64,000 nt of DNA from Bdellovibrionaceae bacterium UBA6502 (lineage in GTDB: Bacteria; Bdellovibrionota; Bdellovibrionia; Bdellovibrionales; UBA840), in the NCBI GenBank assembly GCA_002436415.1, contig DJMA01000050.1, positions 1-64,000 on the forward strand. Direction: 5' to 3'. This document shows positions 17,459 through 25,249 of the stretch, one piece after another. The notes under the pieces are model-generated. The model was not told the DNA's origin. It did not search any database and saw only the letters and a program-made list of their open reading frames with translations. The position numbers were made by a program, and so were the translations under genes. How positions within the stretch are numbered: the first letter of the stretch is position 1; each line of letters starts with the position of its first letter.

Positions 17459-18208
17459 ATGATCGAATTCAAAGAGGTCAGCCTTAATTTTGATGGCCGG
17501 CAAATTTTAGACAAAATTAGTTTTAAATTGGAGGAGGGGAAGTCTCTGGTTTTGGTTGGCCCAAGTGGAGAGGGTAAAACTTCAATTTTAAAACTGATTT
17601 CTGGTTTGATTAAACCTAGCTCTGGTTTTGTTTACGTAAAAGGTAAAGATATTAACCAATTATCTAAGCAAGAGCTTTTGTCGTTGTTAAAAAATATGGG
17701 AATGCTTTTTCAGAAAAATGCCCTTTTTGATTCTATGAAAGTTTCGCAAAATATGAAGTTTCCAATGCTAGAGACTACAGATTTTACTGAAGAAGAAATC
17801 GAAAAAAGAACTCGCTATTTTTTAAAGGAAGTAGGAATTGATCATGCCTATGATCTATTCCCAGCAGAAATATCCGGTGGAATGCAAAAGCGTTTAGGCA
17901 TTGCGAGAGCCTTGGCCTTAGATCCACAGGTAATATTATACGATGATCCAACCGCAGGTTTAGATCCGATCACCAGCCGAAAAATCATAGACCTTATTTT
18001 ACAGCTTAAAAAAGAAAGAGCTTCTACATTAGTTACTGTCACGAACGATATGAACCGAGCTTATCAGTTGGCAGATCATATTGCTTTGGTTGTAAAAGGG
18101 GAGTTGCTTTGGTTAGATTCTGTGCAAAAAGCACGAACTAGTGATGACCCACGAGTGTTTCAATTTTTAAATGGAAAAACCCAAGGGCCATTAACTGAAA
18201 AGCTCTAA
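17459..18208 (+). CDS. mlaF: MlaF-like ABC ATPase with degenerate catalytic residues (Mla ATPase 1)
   Basis: This is a 249-residue ATPase of the MCE/Mla lipid transporter type. It has Walker A GPSGEGKT (34-41), Q-loop Gln85 and an intact signature ISGGMQKR (138-145). Two catalytic positions are altered: Walker B reads ILYDDPTAGLDP, so the general-base Glu is Asp163, and the switch-loop His is Asn196 (TVTNDMN). The bases gat-gat and acg-aac-gat support both changes. It is followed by a second, complementary ATPase gene and by two permeases and an MCE protein. It probably forms a heterodimer in which its own ATP site is weak or dead. Confidence 0.88.
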   Translation: MIEFKEVSLNFDGRQILDKISFKLEEGKSLVLVGPSGEGKTSILKLISGLIKPSSGFVYVKGKDINQLSKQELLSLLKNMGMLFQKNALFDSMKVSQNMKFPMLETTDFTEEEIEKRTRYFLKEVGIDHAYDLFPAEISGGMQKRLGIARALALDPQVILYDDPTAGLDPITSRKIIDLILQLKKERASTLVTVTNDMNRAYQLADHIALVVKGELLWLDSVQKARTSDDPRVFQFLNGKTQGPLTEKL

Positions 18209-18275
18209 AGATATTAAAAACTTAGAGCTAAAGCATAGACCTCTATTCAAAATCAAACTACTATATAGCTGATTT

Positions 18276-19022
18276 ATGATTCAGTTTAAGAATGTTGTTA
18301 AAAGATTTGGGGAAAGAACTATTCTAAAAGGAATAAGTTTTGAAGTTAAAAAAGGAGAAATTCTTTTTATCCTCGGTACATCTGGAACTGGAAAATCAGT
18401 AAGTCTAAAAAGCCTAGTTGGCTTACTGCGCCCTGAAGAGGGAGAAATTTATATTGATGATCAAAGAGTGGATCAACTTACAGAAGAAGAATACCTACCC
18501 ATTCGTAAAAAATGTGGAATGGTTTTTCAACACCCCGCCCTTTTTGATTCACTGAGCATTTATGAAAATATCGCTTTTGGGTTAAGACGCCATTATGATC
18601 TCCCAGAAAAAGAAGTAAAAGAGAGGGTACTACGCTGTAGTGGGTTGGTAAATATCAATGCTGAGCTACTTGAATTACTACCTCAAAGTATTTCCTACGG
18701 AATGCAAAAAAGAGTAAGTCTTGCGAGGACCTTGGCGGTGGAACCAGAAATTCTTTTGTTCGATGAACCAACCACAGGTTTAGATCCGATAACGACTAAT
18801 ACAGTGAATGAATTGATTTTTGATCTTTCTAGGGAGTTAAAAACCACTTCTTTGGTGGTTAGCCATGACATGGGATGTGCATTAAACATAGCAGATCGAA
18901 TCATCGTATTAGATCAAGGAAATGTGGTCGATCAAGGAACTCCAGAGCAATTGCGCAAAAGCCAAGTTGCATTAACCAAAGATTTTTTAGCAGAGGTATT
19001 AGAAAATGAAAGTGTTAACTAA
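18276..19022 (+). CDS. mlaF: MlaF-like ABC ATPase with altered signature motif (Mla ATPase 2)
   Basis: This is a 248-residue ATPase homologous to the preceding one. Walker A is GTSGTGKS (34-41), Gln85 is kept, Walker B is the standard LLFDEPTTGLDP (Glu164), and His197 is present in VVSHDMG. The signature is unusual: SISYGMQKR replaces the usual SGG(Q/M)Q, with Tyr141 where Gly is expected. These changes are the mirror image of those in ATPase 1. The stop overlaps the first permease start by 17 bases, indicating tight coupling. Confidence 0.9.
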   Translation: MIQFKNVVKRFGERTILKGISFEVKKGEILFILGTSGTGKSVSLKSLVGLLRPEEGEIYIDDQRVDQLTEEEYLPIRKKCGMVFQHPALFDSLSIYENIAFGLRRHYDLPEKEVKERVLRCSGLVNINAELLELLPQSISYGMQKRVSLARTLAVEPEILLFDEPTTGLDPITTNTVNELIFDLSRELKTTSLVVSHDMGCALNIADRIIVLDQGNVVDQGTPEQLRKSQVALTKDFLAEVLENESVN

Positions 19023-19776
19023 TACCTTAACTGAAATCGGTGGACTTAGTGTTTTTGTTCAGGAGCTGTTTTCTGTGGCTTATCGAAAAGGCATCAAGCA
19101 AAAAGATGTTTTAGATCAGTTGTGGAAAGTGTTTATTCAGAGCTTTCCGACTACGGCAATGGCTGGTTTTTTTGTTGGTGGTATTTTAACCCTACAATTC
19201 ACACTTCAAGTAAAAACTTTTGGTGCTCTCGGGTTTTTAGGTGGTCTGGCAACTAGTTCTACGGTGAGAGAGGTAGGTCCTCTATTGATTGCCTTTATGT
19301 TAAGTGGGAAAATCGGTGCCTTCACATCTGCAGAGCTTGGCACCATGCGAGTGACAGAGCAAATTGATGCCATTCGTTGTTTAGGAGCTGATCCGTTGCA
19401 GGAAATTATACTCCCAAGATTCTTAGGAATTATATTTGCCAGCTTCTTTTTGTTGGTGGGTGGACTTTTTATGTCTATATTTGGTGGAATGTTAATGGGA
19501 GTCTTGTTTAGTGGCATAAATCCAGAGGAGTACATCAGACATATTCCCACATTAGTTTCAAAAGTCTCACTAATTAATAGTGTCTTTAAATGCTTTGTCT
19601 TTGCATTTGTTCTAGCAGCGATTTGTACTTACAAAGGCTATACTGCGAGCGGTGGCTCAAAGGGTGTAGGTATTGCCGTCGTATCGACATCTGTACAAAC
19701 TATGATCTGTCTTGTTTTCATGGATTGGTTTACCAGCGTAATTAGTGATGCTTTCTTCACTGTGGTGGGGTCCTAA
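19006..19776 (+). CDS. mlaE: MlaE-like permease 1
   Basis: The 256-residue polytopic inner-membrane protein is of the MlaE/YrbE (permease of MCE transporters) family. It has the typical core GPLLIAFMLSGKIGAF ... ELGTMRVTEQIDAIRCLGADP, where the E-x-G-x-M-x-V-T-E-Q-I-D-A segment is the family signature that contacts the ATPase. About five to six hydrophobic segments are seen. In known Mla complexes two identical MlaE subunits form the channel; here a second, different MlaE follows, overlapping by one base. The product probably forms a heterodimer with it. Confidence 0.93.
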   Translation: MKVLTNTLTEIGGLSVFVQELFSVAYRKGIKQKDVLDQLWKVFIQSFPTTAMAGFFVGGILTLQFTLQVKTFGALGFLGGLATSSTVREVGPLLIAFMLSGKIGAFTSAELGTMRVTEQIDAIRCLGADPLQEIILPRFLGIIFASFFLLVGGLFMSIFGGMLMGVLFSGINPEEYIRHIPTLVSKVSLINSVFKCFVFAFVLAAICTYKGYTASGGSKGVGIAVVSTSVQTMICLVFMDWFTSVISDAFFTVVGS

Positions 19777-20549
19777 TGATAGAAGTAGCAAATCAATGGA
19801 TCTATCTTTCAATAAAGAATCTTGTAGAATTTGTTCTACTTTTGATACAGGGTTTTATTAGTATTTTTATTCGTCCTTTCCGTTTTAAGGAGATCGCAAG
19901 GCAGTTTCATTTTGTTGCTAACGAATCTGCACCCATTGTTTTTATTTGCGTAAGTTTCTCGGCAGGGGTGGTAATCGTTGAAGCTGCATTTCATATGAAG
20001 CTAGTCATCCAAAACTCCTCAATGGTTCCAGGATTCGCGGCAATGTTGATTTTAAGAGAGTTAGCAGCAGTTGTTTGTTGTCTCTTATTAGGATCAAGAG
20101 TCGGTGCAGGCTGGGCAGCTGAAATTGGTAGTATGAAGGTTACTGAACAGATTGATGCTTTAAAAATGTTAGGAATTGAACCCGTAAAATACTTATTAAG
20201 CCCTAGATTGATTGCCGCTAGTTTTGGCGCCATGTTTTTGGTCGCCTTGTCTGGGATATTATGTATTTTAGTCGCAATGTATGTGAGTACGTTAAAACTT
20301 GGCTTCACCATGGGGAGTTTCTTTTCAGCGATGAGATCTTTTGTTAGCATGCAGGATCTATATTTTTCCATGATCAAAGGCTTTTGCTTTGGAGCAGTGA
20401 TCCCCGTGGTTAGTTGTTTTTATGGTTTTCGTTGTAAAGCGGGGGCTGAAGGTGTTGGACGAGCAACCACGAATTCGGTGGTGGTTATATCTATTTTAAT
20501 AATTATGCTAGACTTTTTGTTGAGCTGGATTTTTTCAAATTTTTACTAG
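19776..20549 (+). CDS. mlaE: MlaE-like permease 2
   Basis: The 257-residue second MlaE-family permease has the core AAEIGSMKVTEQIDALKMLGIEP and a C-terminal CFYGFRCKAGAEGVGRATTNSVV loop typical of the family (quoted here in part). It is clearly diverged from permease 1. Its ATG shares a base with the TAA of permease 1, and the MCE gene follows after 9 bases. Presence of two distinct permeases alongside two distinct ATPases suggests a fully heteromeric transporter. Confidence 0.93.
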   Translation: MIEVANQWIYLSIKNLVEFVLLLIQGFISIFIRPFRFKEIARQFHFVANESAPIVFICVSFSAGVVIVEAAFHMKLVIQNSSMVPGFAAMLILRELAAVVCCLLLGSRVGAGWAAEIGSMKVTEQIDALKMLGIEPVKYLLSPRLIAASFGAMFLVALSGILCILVAMYVSTLKLGFTMGSFFSAMRSFVSMQDLYFSMIKGFCFGAVIPVVSCFYGFRCKAGAEGVGRATTNSVVVISILIIMLDFLLSWIFSNFY

Positions 20550-20558
20550 GAACAGAAT

Positions 20559-21335
20559 ATGAAAACAGAATCAAAGGTAGGAATCTTAGTCGTTGCAAGT
20601 ATCGCTGCAATCATGGGCTTTAGTTACTTTTTGGGAGTAATTAATCCATTTGCAGATACTGAAGAGATCTTTATCACCTATAATTTCGCAGGAGGCATTG
20701 AAGTGGGGTCTCCAGTTAGAGTGATGGGGATTAAGGCTGGTAAAGTGAAAGAGATCATTTTTGAACCAGGAATGAAGAGCGATAGCGGAGAAGAAGTGAA
20801 TTTAAAGCTTCGAATAGCTATTGACCGTAAAGCTTTCGAAACCGTTCGAACGGATTCTCAATTCTTCATTAATTTGGCTGGAGTGATCGGAGAAAAGTAT
20901 TTGGAGGTTTCTCCAGGTTCTTCCCTTAGTCCTAGAGTGAGTCCTGGAGGAGTGTATCGTGGGGAAGATCCACCAAGGATTGATCAACTCATATCGCAGT
21001 CTTATAGTCTGGCTGGAAAATTGATTAAAATTGTAGAAAACAACGAAGGTGACTTTGAAAGTCTAATAAATCGTTTCAATGATATGGTCAAAAACCTTAA
21101 TACCACTTTAGCTATTGTAAACAAATTGGATAAGGAAAGAGGTCTTCAAGACCTGATCGCTAATTTGAATGTAGTGCTTGGCGATGTAAAATCGGTGAGT
21201 GGAAAATTAAAAAGTAAAGACACTGAGAAAACATTAGACCTTCTTTATCGATTGATGTGGAGATTGGATGATTTGGATAAAAAAGCAATAAAAGAGTTTT
21301 TGCAAGAAGAAGGCATAAAGGCTAAAATTTTCTAG
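20559..21335 (+). CDS. mlaD: MlaD/MCE-domain lipid-binding protein
   Basis: The 258-residue protein has one N-terminal membrane helix (about 7-27) and then a single MCE domain (about 37-120). The domain shows the family landmarks GGIEVGSPVRVMGIKAGKV and FETVRTDSQ ... LAGVIGEKYLEVSPG. A long helical C-terminal part follows. MCE proteins of the MlaD type assemble as a hexameric ring through which phospholipids pass between the membranes. It has GGAACAG ahead of the ATG and is the fifth gene of the Mla operon. No MlaB or MlaC gene is seen nearby. Confidence 0.93.
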   Translation: MKTESKVGILVVASIAAIMGFSYFLGVINPFADTEEIFITYNFAGGIEVGSPVRVMGIKAGKVKEIIFEPGMKSDSGEEVNLKLRIAIDRKAFETVRTDSQFFINLAGVIGEKYLEVSPGSSLSPRVSPGGVYRGEDPPRIDQLISQSYSLAGKLIKIVENNEGDFESLINRFNDMVKNLNTTLAIVNKLDKERGLQDLIANLNVVLGDVKSVSGKLKSKDTEKTLDLLYRLMWRLDDLDKKAIKEFLQEEGIKAKIF

Positions 21336-21363
21336 AGCCAAGTAATCCATGGGAGGATTGATT

Positions 21364-21960
21364 TTGAAGAAGATGATTTTAATTAGTGTATTCAGTTTGA
21401 TCTGTAGCCAGGTTTTTGCTCAAAGAGTGAGTGTTAAAAACGGTAGATATACAGAACAAAGTTCATATTCAAAACAAGCAAATTCTGGCTTGGGGCTAAG
21501 AAGCATTCGACGAGCAGGTGTTTCGTTGGTGGCCGCTGGAGATCTTGGTACTGGTGGAGCGAAATTAGAACTAAATTTAACTCCAACATGGTCTTTTTCG
21601 ACAGGTTTTGGGGGAAGCTCTGATTTTAGCGCTTTTAGTTTTCAGGTAACTCGATACCTTAGTGGAACGAACTTCCTACCTTACGTTGCGATGGGACTTA
21701 CTCGTTGGTATGGAAATGCTGATGGCGAAATTAGTAGCACTAACCCAAGCATTTTGGCTGACGAATTGATGAATGATGGAGATCGTAGAGATGGAAAGAT
21801 CCGTGAGTTTCTATTAACTCCCAAATTAGGTCTTCAGTATCTGGCTCCAAATGGTGAATATGCTGGATATGGTTTTTTTGCCGAAGTATTATTATTTTTG
21901 GACATTCAAGATCTGGTTATGGCACCGACGGGCTCTGTCGGGGTGAGCTACTACTTTTAA
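21364..21960 (+). CDS. Outer-membrane-like beta-barrel protein of unknown function
   Basis: Starting at TTG 21364, seven bases after GGGAGGA, the protein is about 198 residues with a signal peptide ending SQVFAQ. An ATG at 21349 would lie inside that ribosome binding site. The mature protein has alternating amphipathic strands (SVSLV-like, WSFSTGFGG, GFFAEVLLFL) and ends in an aromatic residue (VGVSYYF), as outer-membrane barrels do. It sits 13-28 bases after the MCE gene and before a strong terminator. It is therefore part of the Mla operon and might be its outer-membrane partner; that role is only inferred from position. Confidence 0.7.
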   Translation: MKKMILISVFSLICSQVFAQRVSVKNGRYTEQSSYSKQANSGLGLRSIRRAGVSLVAAGDLGTGGAKLELNLTPTWSFSTGFGGSSDFSAFSFQVTRYLSGTNFLPYVAMGLTRWYGNADGEISSTNPSILADELMNDGDRRDGKIREFLLTPKLGLQYLAPNGEYAGYGFFAEVLLFLDIQDLVMAPTGSVGVSYYF

Positions 21961-21986
21961 CTAAATTAAAAATCCTTAGATACTAC

Positions 21987-22016
21987 AAAGCTCGATGTTC
22001 CAATCGAGCTTTTTTT
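21987..22016 (+). terminator. Terminator of the Mla operon
   Basis: AAAGCTCGAT and ATCGAGCTTT form a perfect 10-bp stem with a six-base loop, followed by a T run. It lies 27 bases after the last stop. Confidence 0.92.
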
Positions 22017-22165
22017 ATTTAAATGCACGAATCAGGCTAAAGTTGACTGTTAAGCGCTGGTCCTATTTCTCGCAATGTCCTCTGGTATTAAGATTCAGCA
22101 AGACATTTATCTGAATCCTCGGGGTATTAGTTATTCCTAGTCTATGAAATCCGGTAAAAAAGGCA

Positions 22166-22195
22166 TAAAAAAACCCGGCACGATATGTGCCGGGT
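22166..22195 (-). terminator. Terminator of the histone-like gene
   Basis: On the minus strand CCCGGCAC and GTGCCGGG form a perfect 8-bp stem with a five-base loop, followed by seven T. It lies 28 bases after the gene's stop. Confidence 0.9.
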
Positions 22196-22222
22196 ACTAG
22201 GTGCTAAAAAATAACGGGTTTC

Positions 22223-22576
22223 TTACTTCTTTTTGCGAACAGCAGCTTTTTTAGTAGCTTTTTTCGCAACTTTTTTCTTAGTAGCTTTTTTAGCTACTTT
22301 CTTTTTAGCAACTTTTTTCTTAGTAGCTTTCTTAGCAACTTTCTTCTTAGTAGCTTTTTTAGCTACTTTCTTTTTAGTAGCTTTTTTCTTAGCAACTTTT
22401 TTCTTAGTAGCTTTTTTAGCTACTTTCTTTTTAGTAGCTTTTTTCTTAGCAACTTTTTTCTTAGTAGCTTTTTTTGCTACTTTCTTTTTAGCAACTTTTT
22501 TCTTAGTAGCTTTTTTTGCAACTTTCTTCTTTGTTGCTTTTTTAGCAACTTTTTTTGTAGCTTTTTTCTTTGCCAT
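22223..22576 (-). CDS. Histone H1-like Lys/Ala-repeat DNA-binding protein
   Basis: The 117-residue protein is built almost only of Lys, Ala, Thr and Val in overlapping KKVAKKATKKK units, ending AAVRKKK. It resembles the C-terminal tail of histone H1 and bacterial Hc1/AlgP-type proteins, which bind and compact DNA non-specifically. The DNA is correspondingly repetitive, in units such as ttagtagcttttttagc. Codon choice differs a little between units, so it is more than a recent duplication. The ATG has GGGAGGAT upstream and a strong terminator follows. The long opposite-strand frame is a shadow. Confidence 0.85.
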   Translation of the reverse strand: MAKKKATKKVAKKATKKKVAKKATKKKVAKKKVAKKATKKKVAKKKATKKKVAKKATKKKVAKKKATKKKVAKKATKKKVAKKATKKKVAKKKVAKKATKKKVAKKATKKAAVRKKK

Positions 22577-22735
22577 GTTTATCCTCCCGGGATGAGTTAA
22601 ACTTGATGTTTAGACTAGTTGTTTTCTTTAGCTGCACCTATAACCAAAGTTTACACCCGTGACTTACATCGTCAATACTAATATTTAACTTAAGCACTTT
22701 TTTTGCAACCAAAAAATGATGGAGGCTATATCGCC

Positions 22736-23464
22736 ATGATTTTGACGTTGTTAATTCTAGTATTCGCTTTTCGGATCAGACATTCGGTTTCTGATTTTTT
22801 TGAAATGACAAGAAAGCAGTATCGCATACTCACTTATGTGTTTCTCATTTTGGGTTTCACTAATTTATTTTTCTCTTTTCTCATTGGCATGAAAACGAGT
22901 CTTTGCTTGAGCCTTTGTATTTTTGTTTTGGATTTTTCAATGATGTTTGTCTTTCGAAAAATTAATGACAAAAGAATCTCCGAAGAATGTTTTCAGCTGG
23001 TTAAATTCATAGTCTACGAGATGAAATTAGGAAACTCTTTGTATACTTCCTTTCAGAGTTTTTTTAGTAAAACTGATGCAATTCCACAACAAAAGACAAA
23101 GTATTTTCTTGAATCTGTGTTTTTTCCGCAACAAAAAACGCAAGAAAAGCCAAAAAATCCAATGATTAATGAAACAAAGAAAACGCTAGAGTTTGCTAGT
23201 AATCAACTATCAAACGCAAGTCAGATTCTAGAATTTTACTTACAAAAATTAAAGAAAAGAGAAGAGATAAAACGGAAAATACACATCGCAAGTCAGTCGG
23301 CAAAGGCCCAAGCTTGGGTGTGTAGTTTGATGTTTATAGGTCTTTTTTTCTTTCAGTGGAACAACTTTGGTTGGCAACAACTACAGTTCATTTTCTATTT
23401 TTCGGTGACGATTTTCGGCATTGGATGCCTACTTATTCTTTATATTTCGAGGAAAATTTTATGA
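22736..23464 (+). CDS. TadB/GspF-like membrane protein (reduced)
   Basis: From ATG 22736 (GGAGG ten bases upstream) the protein is 242 residues. It has N-terminal membrane helices (about 2-20 and 35-65), a cytoplasmic loop with EMKLGNSLYTSFQSFF, and two C-terminal helices. The G-x-S-L ... A/S-F pattern after the first helices and the REEIKRKIHIASQSAKAQAW stretch before the last pair recall TadB, the inner-membrane platform protein of Tad pili (T2SSF domain). The similarity is weak and I infer it partly from the next gene. The stop overlaps the next ATG (ATGA). Confidence 0.5.
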   Translation: MILTLLILVFAFRIRHSVSDFFEMTRKQYRILTYVFLILGFTNLFFSFLIGMKTSLCLSLCIFVLDFSMMFVFRKINDKRISEECFQLVKFIVYEMKLGNSLYTSFQSFFSKTDAIPQQKTKYFLESVFFPQQKTQEKPKNPMINETKKTLEFASNQLSNASQILEFYLQKLKKREEIKRKIHIASQSAKAQAWVCSLMFIGLFFFQWNNFGWQQLQFIFYFSVTIFGIGCLLILYISRKIL

Positions 23465-23886
23465 AAAACATGGCCTACAAGCTGGAATTTATTTCCGATT
23501 GGATTGTTAATTTAAGTGGTGCAATGTCTACAAGAAGCTTTCTTTTATATGTTTTAAAAAGAGACTTAGGTCGAGCCCCAGATGAATTATTTTTTATATT
23601 TAACATGCTTTTAGAAAATCCTGACTTCGATTTTTCTTATTATTGCGATGGTCATCTGGATTCGAACTTCCTAGAAATCGTGAGAAAAGGCCTTATTGGA
23701 CACGCAGTTTTTCAAGAGTTAAAGGCCTTTCGAGAACAAATCTTTGAAGAATATAGCTACGAGTTGGATAAAAAAATTCACAAACTACCCGCTCAACTGA
23801 GCTTGGTTTTAGTATTTTTTATCTTTCCTGCTTATTTATTGTTGTTAATTGGACCAGTACTTACTGGAATATTGGGGGTTGAATGA
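23461..23886 (+). CDS. TadC/T2SSF-like short membrane protein
   Basis: The 141-residue protein starts at ATG 23461, four bases inside the upstream gene. Its C-terminal hydrophobic end, KLPAQLSLVLVFFIFPAYLL and then GPVLTGIL, has the pattern lP.ql.lvlvffifPa.lliligP that closes TadC and other T2SSF-domain proteins. The N-terminal half (RAPDELFFIFNMLLENPDFD) is soluble. Only about half of a normal TadC is present. The next gene again overlaps by ATGA. No TadA ATPase or pilin gene is adjacent. Confidence 0.5.
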   Translation: MKNMAYKLEFISDWIVNLSGAMSTRSFLLYVLKRDLGRAPDELFFIFNMLLENPDFDFSYYCDGHLDSNFLEIVRKGLIGHAVFQELKAFREQIFEEYSYELDKKIHKLPAQLSLVLVFFIFPAYLLLLIGPVLTGILGVE

Positions 23887-24299
23887 GACAAGTTTTATTA
23901 ATTGGAATGATGCTTTTAGGTTTTTCAAAGGTTTTTTGTGCAGACCTTTGGGAATCAGAAGAGATAATGGTGAGTCTATTAAATCAAAAAGGCTACTCTT
24001 ATAGTAAAGCAAAGTTGAGTCTGCTGCAGCTTGAGTCCTATCGTAGTCATTGTAATGATTCTCTGGAAACAAGTTTAAAAAGATTGTTCTATTGTTACAA
24101 GGAATCAGAGCTTTTCAGTGAACTCAGTACTAGCAATGACTTTCTTAAACAGAGGCAAAGAGTTTTAGAGATGGAAATTTCTAAGTCGACCAGTCAAAGG
24201 GATCTGCAGGATTTGATGCAGATAATAGAATCGAATCCAAAATTTAAGAATAAACTGAGCCTTCGTCTTCGCGAGCTTGAATATATTGGATCTGAGTGA
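23883..24299 (+). CDS. Small secreted protein linked to the Tad-like pair
   Basis: The 138-residue protein has a signal peptide (MRQVLLIGMMLLGFSKVFCA), followed by a mostly helical mature part with two Cys (SHCNDS, LFYCYKE) that could form a disulfide. It overlaps the TadC-like gene by ATGA, so the three genes form one translational unit. No family is recognised. A subunit or partner of the small Tad-like membrane complex is a reasonable guess from position only. Confidence 0.65.
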   Translation: MRQVLLIGMMLLGFSKVFCADLWESEEIMVSLLNQKGYSYSKAKLSLLQLESYRSHCNDSLETSLKRLFYCYKESELFSELSTSNDFLKQRQRVLEMEISKSTSQRDLQDLMQIIESNPKFKNKLSLRLRELEYIGSE

Positions 24300-24335
24300 T
24301 TTTTAAATGGTACAATTCTTGATTTTAGATTGGGT

Positions 24336-25145
24336 ATGAAACAGATGCTTGCCCATTCAAAGACGTATAAAGTTCATAAAAAAATCGGTGAAGGGGGCTT
24401 TGGCGTTGTCTTTTTGGTTCAAGACATCACTACTGACCCTAATTTTCGTAAGCCATTGGCTCTAAAAGTAATTAAAGAGGCCAAATTGGATCTCTGCTTG
24501 AGAGATTATTATCTTAAAATATCAAATCTTGGACTCAGCAATGTGGTGAGCTTTTATGGTGTGGAGTATTTAGATCAAAAATTTGGTCTATTGTATGAGT
24601 ACATTCAAGGTCCAAACCTGCGTGATTATATAAAAGAAGAAAAATGCTCTAAAAAAATTAAAAATTTGATCATTCAAATTTGCGTAACCTTATCAAAACT
24701 GCATCAAAATGAAATGTTTCACGGAGATTTAGATTTCGAAAATCTCTTAGTTCATGCTAAGCGTGGCATTATCTTTATAGATTTTGATCCAAGATTTAAT
24801 GTGGCACGAAGGAATTTACATAAAAAAGCTATCGAAGCTGACCTAGAAAATTTGAGAGAGATGTTGTGTGAAATCATTGAAAGCTTTCCTGAAATTAGCA
24901 TTGAGACCCAAAGTTTCCTATTTTCTCTCGCCACTGAGATTGAGGAGATGGATTCCAATGAGCTTCTTTATAAATTTTCAAACCTAAATGAAGAGCAGGG
25001 ACTTAGTTATGAGTATAATACTCCAAATAAGCCGATTGATTCTAACGAGAAGTTTTATACCAGAGTGATTGAAAATAGAGGCTTAAGACCTCTAGAATTA
25101 GCGGTTTTTGTTTTAGTCAGTCTGATTATCTTTTTCCCTGGCTAG
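24336..25145 (+). CDS. Ser/Thr protein-kinase-like protein with C-terminal membrane anchor
   Basis: The 269-residue protein carries a eukaryotic-like kinase fold. It has the glycine loop GEGGFGVV (18-25), ATP-binding Lys44 in ALKVIK, the catalytic loop FHGDLDFENLL with Asp131 and Asn136, and the metal-binding Asp149 in IDFDPR, where DFG has become DFD. HRD is HGD. The core residues needed for phosphotransfer are present, so activity is plausible. A hydrophobic tail (LAVFVLVSLIIFF) at the very C-terminus would anchor it with the kinase inside the cell. It lies 36 bases after the Tad-like unit in the same direction. The ATG at 24336 is preferred over a TTG two codons earlier. Confidence 0.8.
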   Translation: MKQMLAHSKTYKVHKKIGEGGFGVVFLVQDITTDPNFRKPLALKVIKEAKLDLCLRDYYLKISNLGLSNVVSFYGVEYLDQKFGLLYEYIQGPNLRDYIKEEKCSKKIKNLIIQICVTLSKLHQNEMFHGDLDFENLLVHAKRGIIFIDFDPRFNVARRNLHKKAIEADLENLREMLCEIIESFPEISIETQSFLFSLATEIEEMDSNELLYKFSNLNEEQGLSYEYNTPNKPIDSNEKFYTRVIENRGLRPLELAVFVLVSLIIFFPG

Positions 25146-25249
25146 TTGAGAGTCTCTACGAGAGCTAGTTGTTCCAATCCTTTGTTTTCTAGCAAAAGAT
25201 TTTCCACTGGATCAGTGACATCTTCAAAAAAACTCTTAAAATAAGAAGA

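Noticed and set aside
17251..17487. 78-codon plus-strand frame before the first Mla ATPase
   Set aside because: It overlaps the ATPase start in another frame, has no ribosome binding site and no protein-like pattern.
22233..22595. 120-codon plus-strand frame with alternating Phe/Leu/Ala
   Set aside because: It is the complement of the Lys/Ala-repeat gene; the hydrophobic repeat is a shadow, and the minus-strand frame has a good ribosome binding site and terminator.
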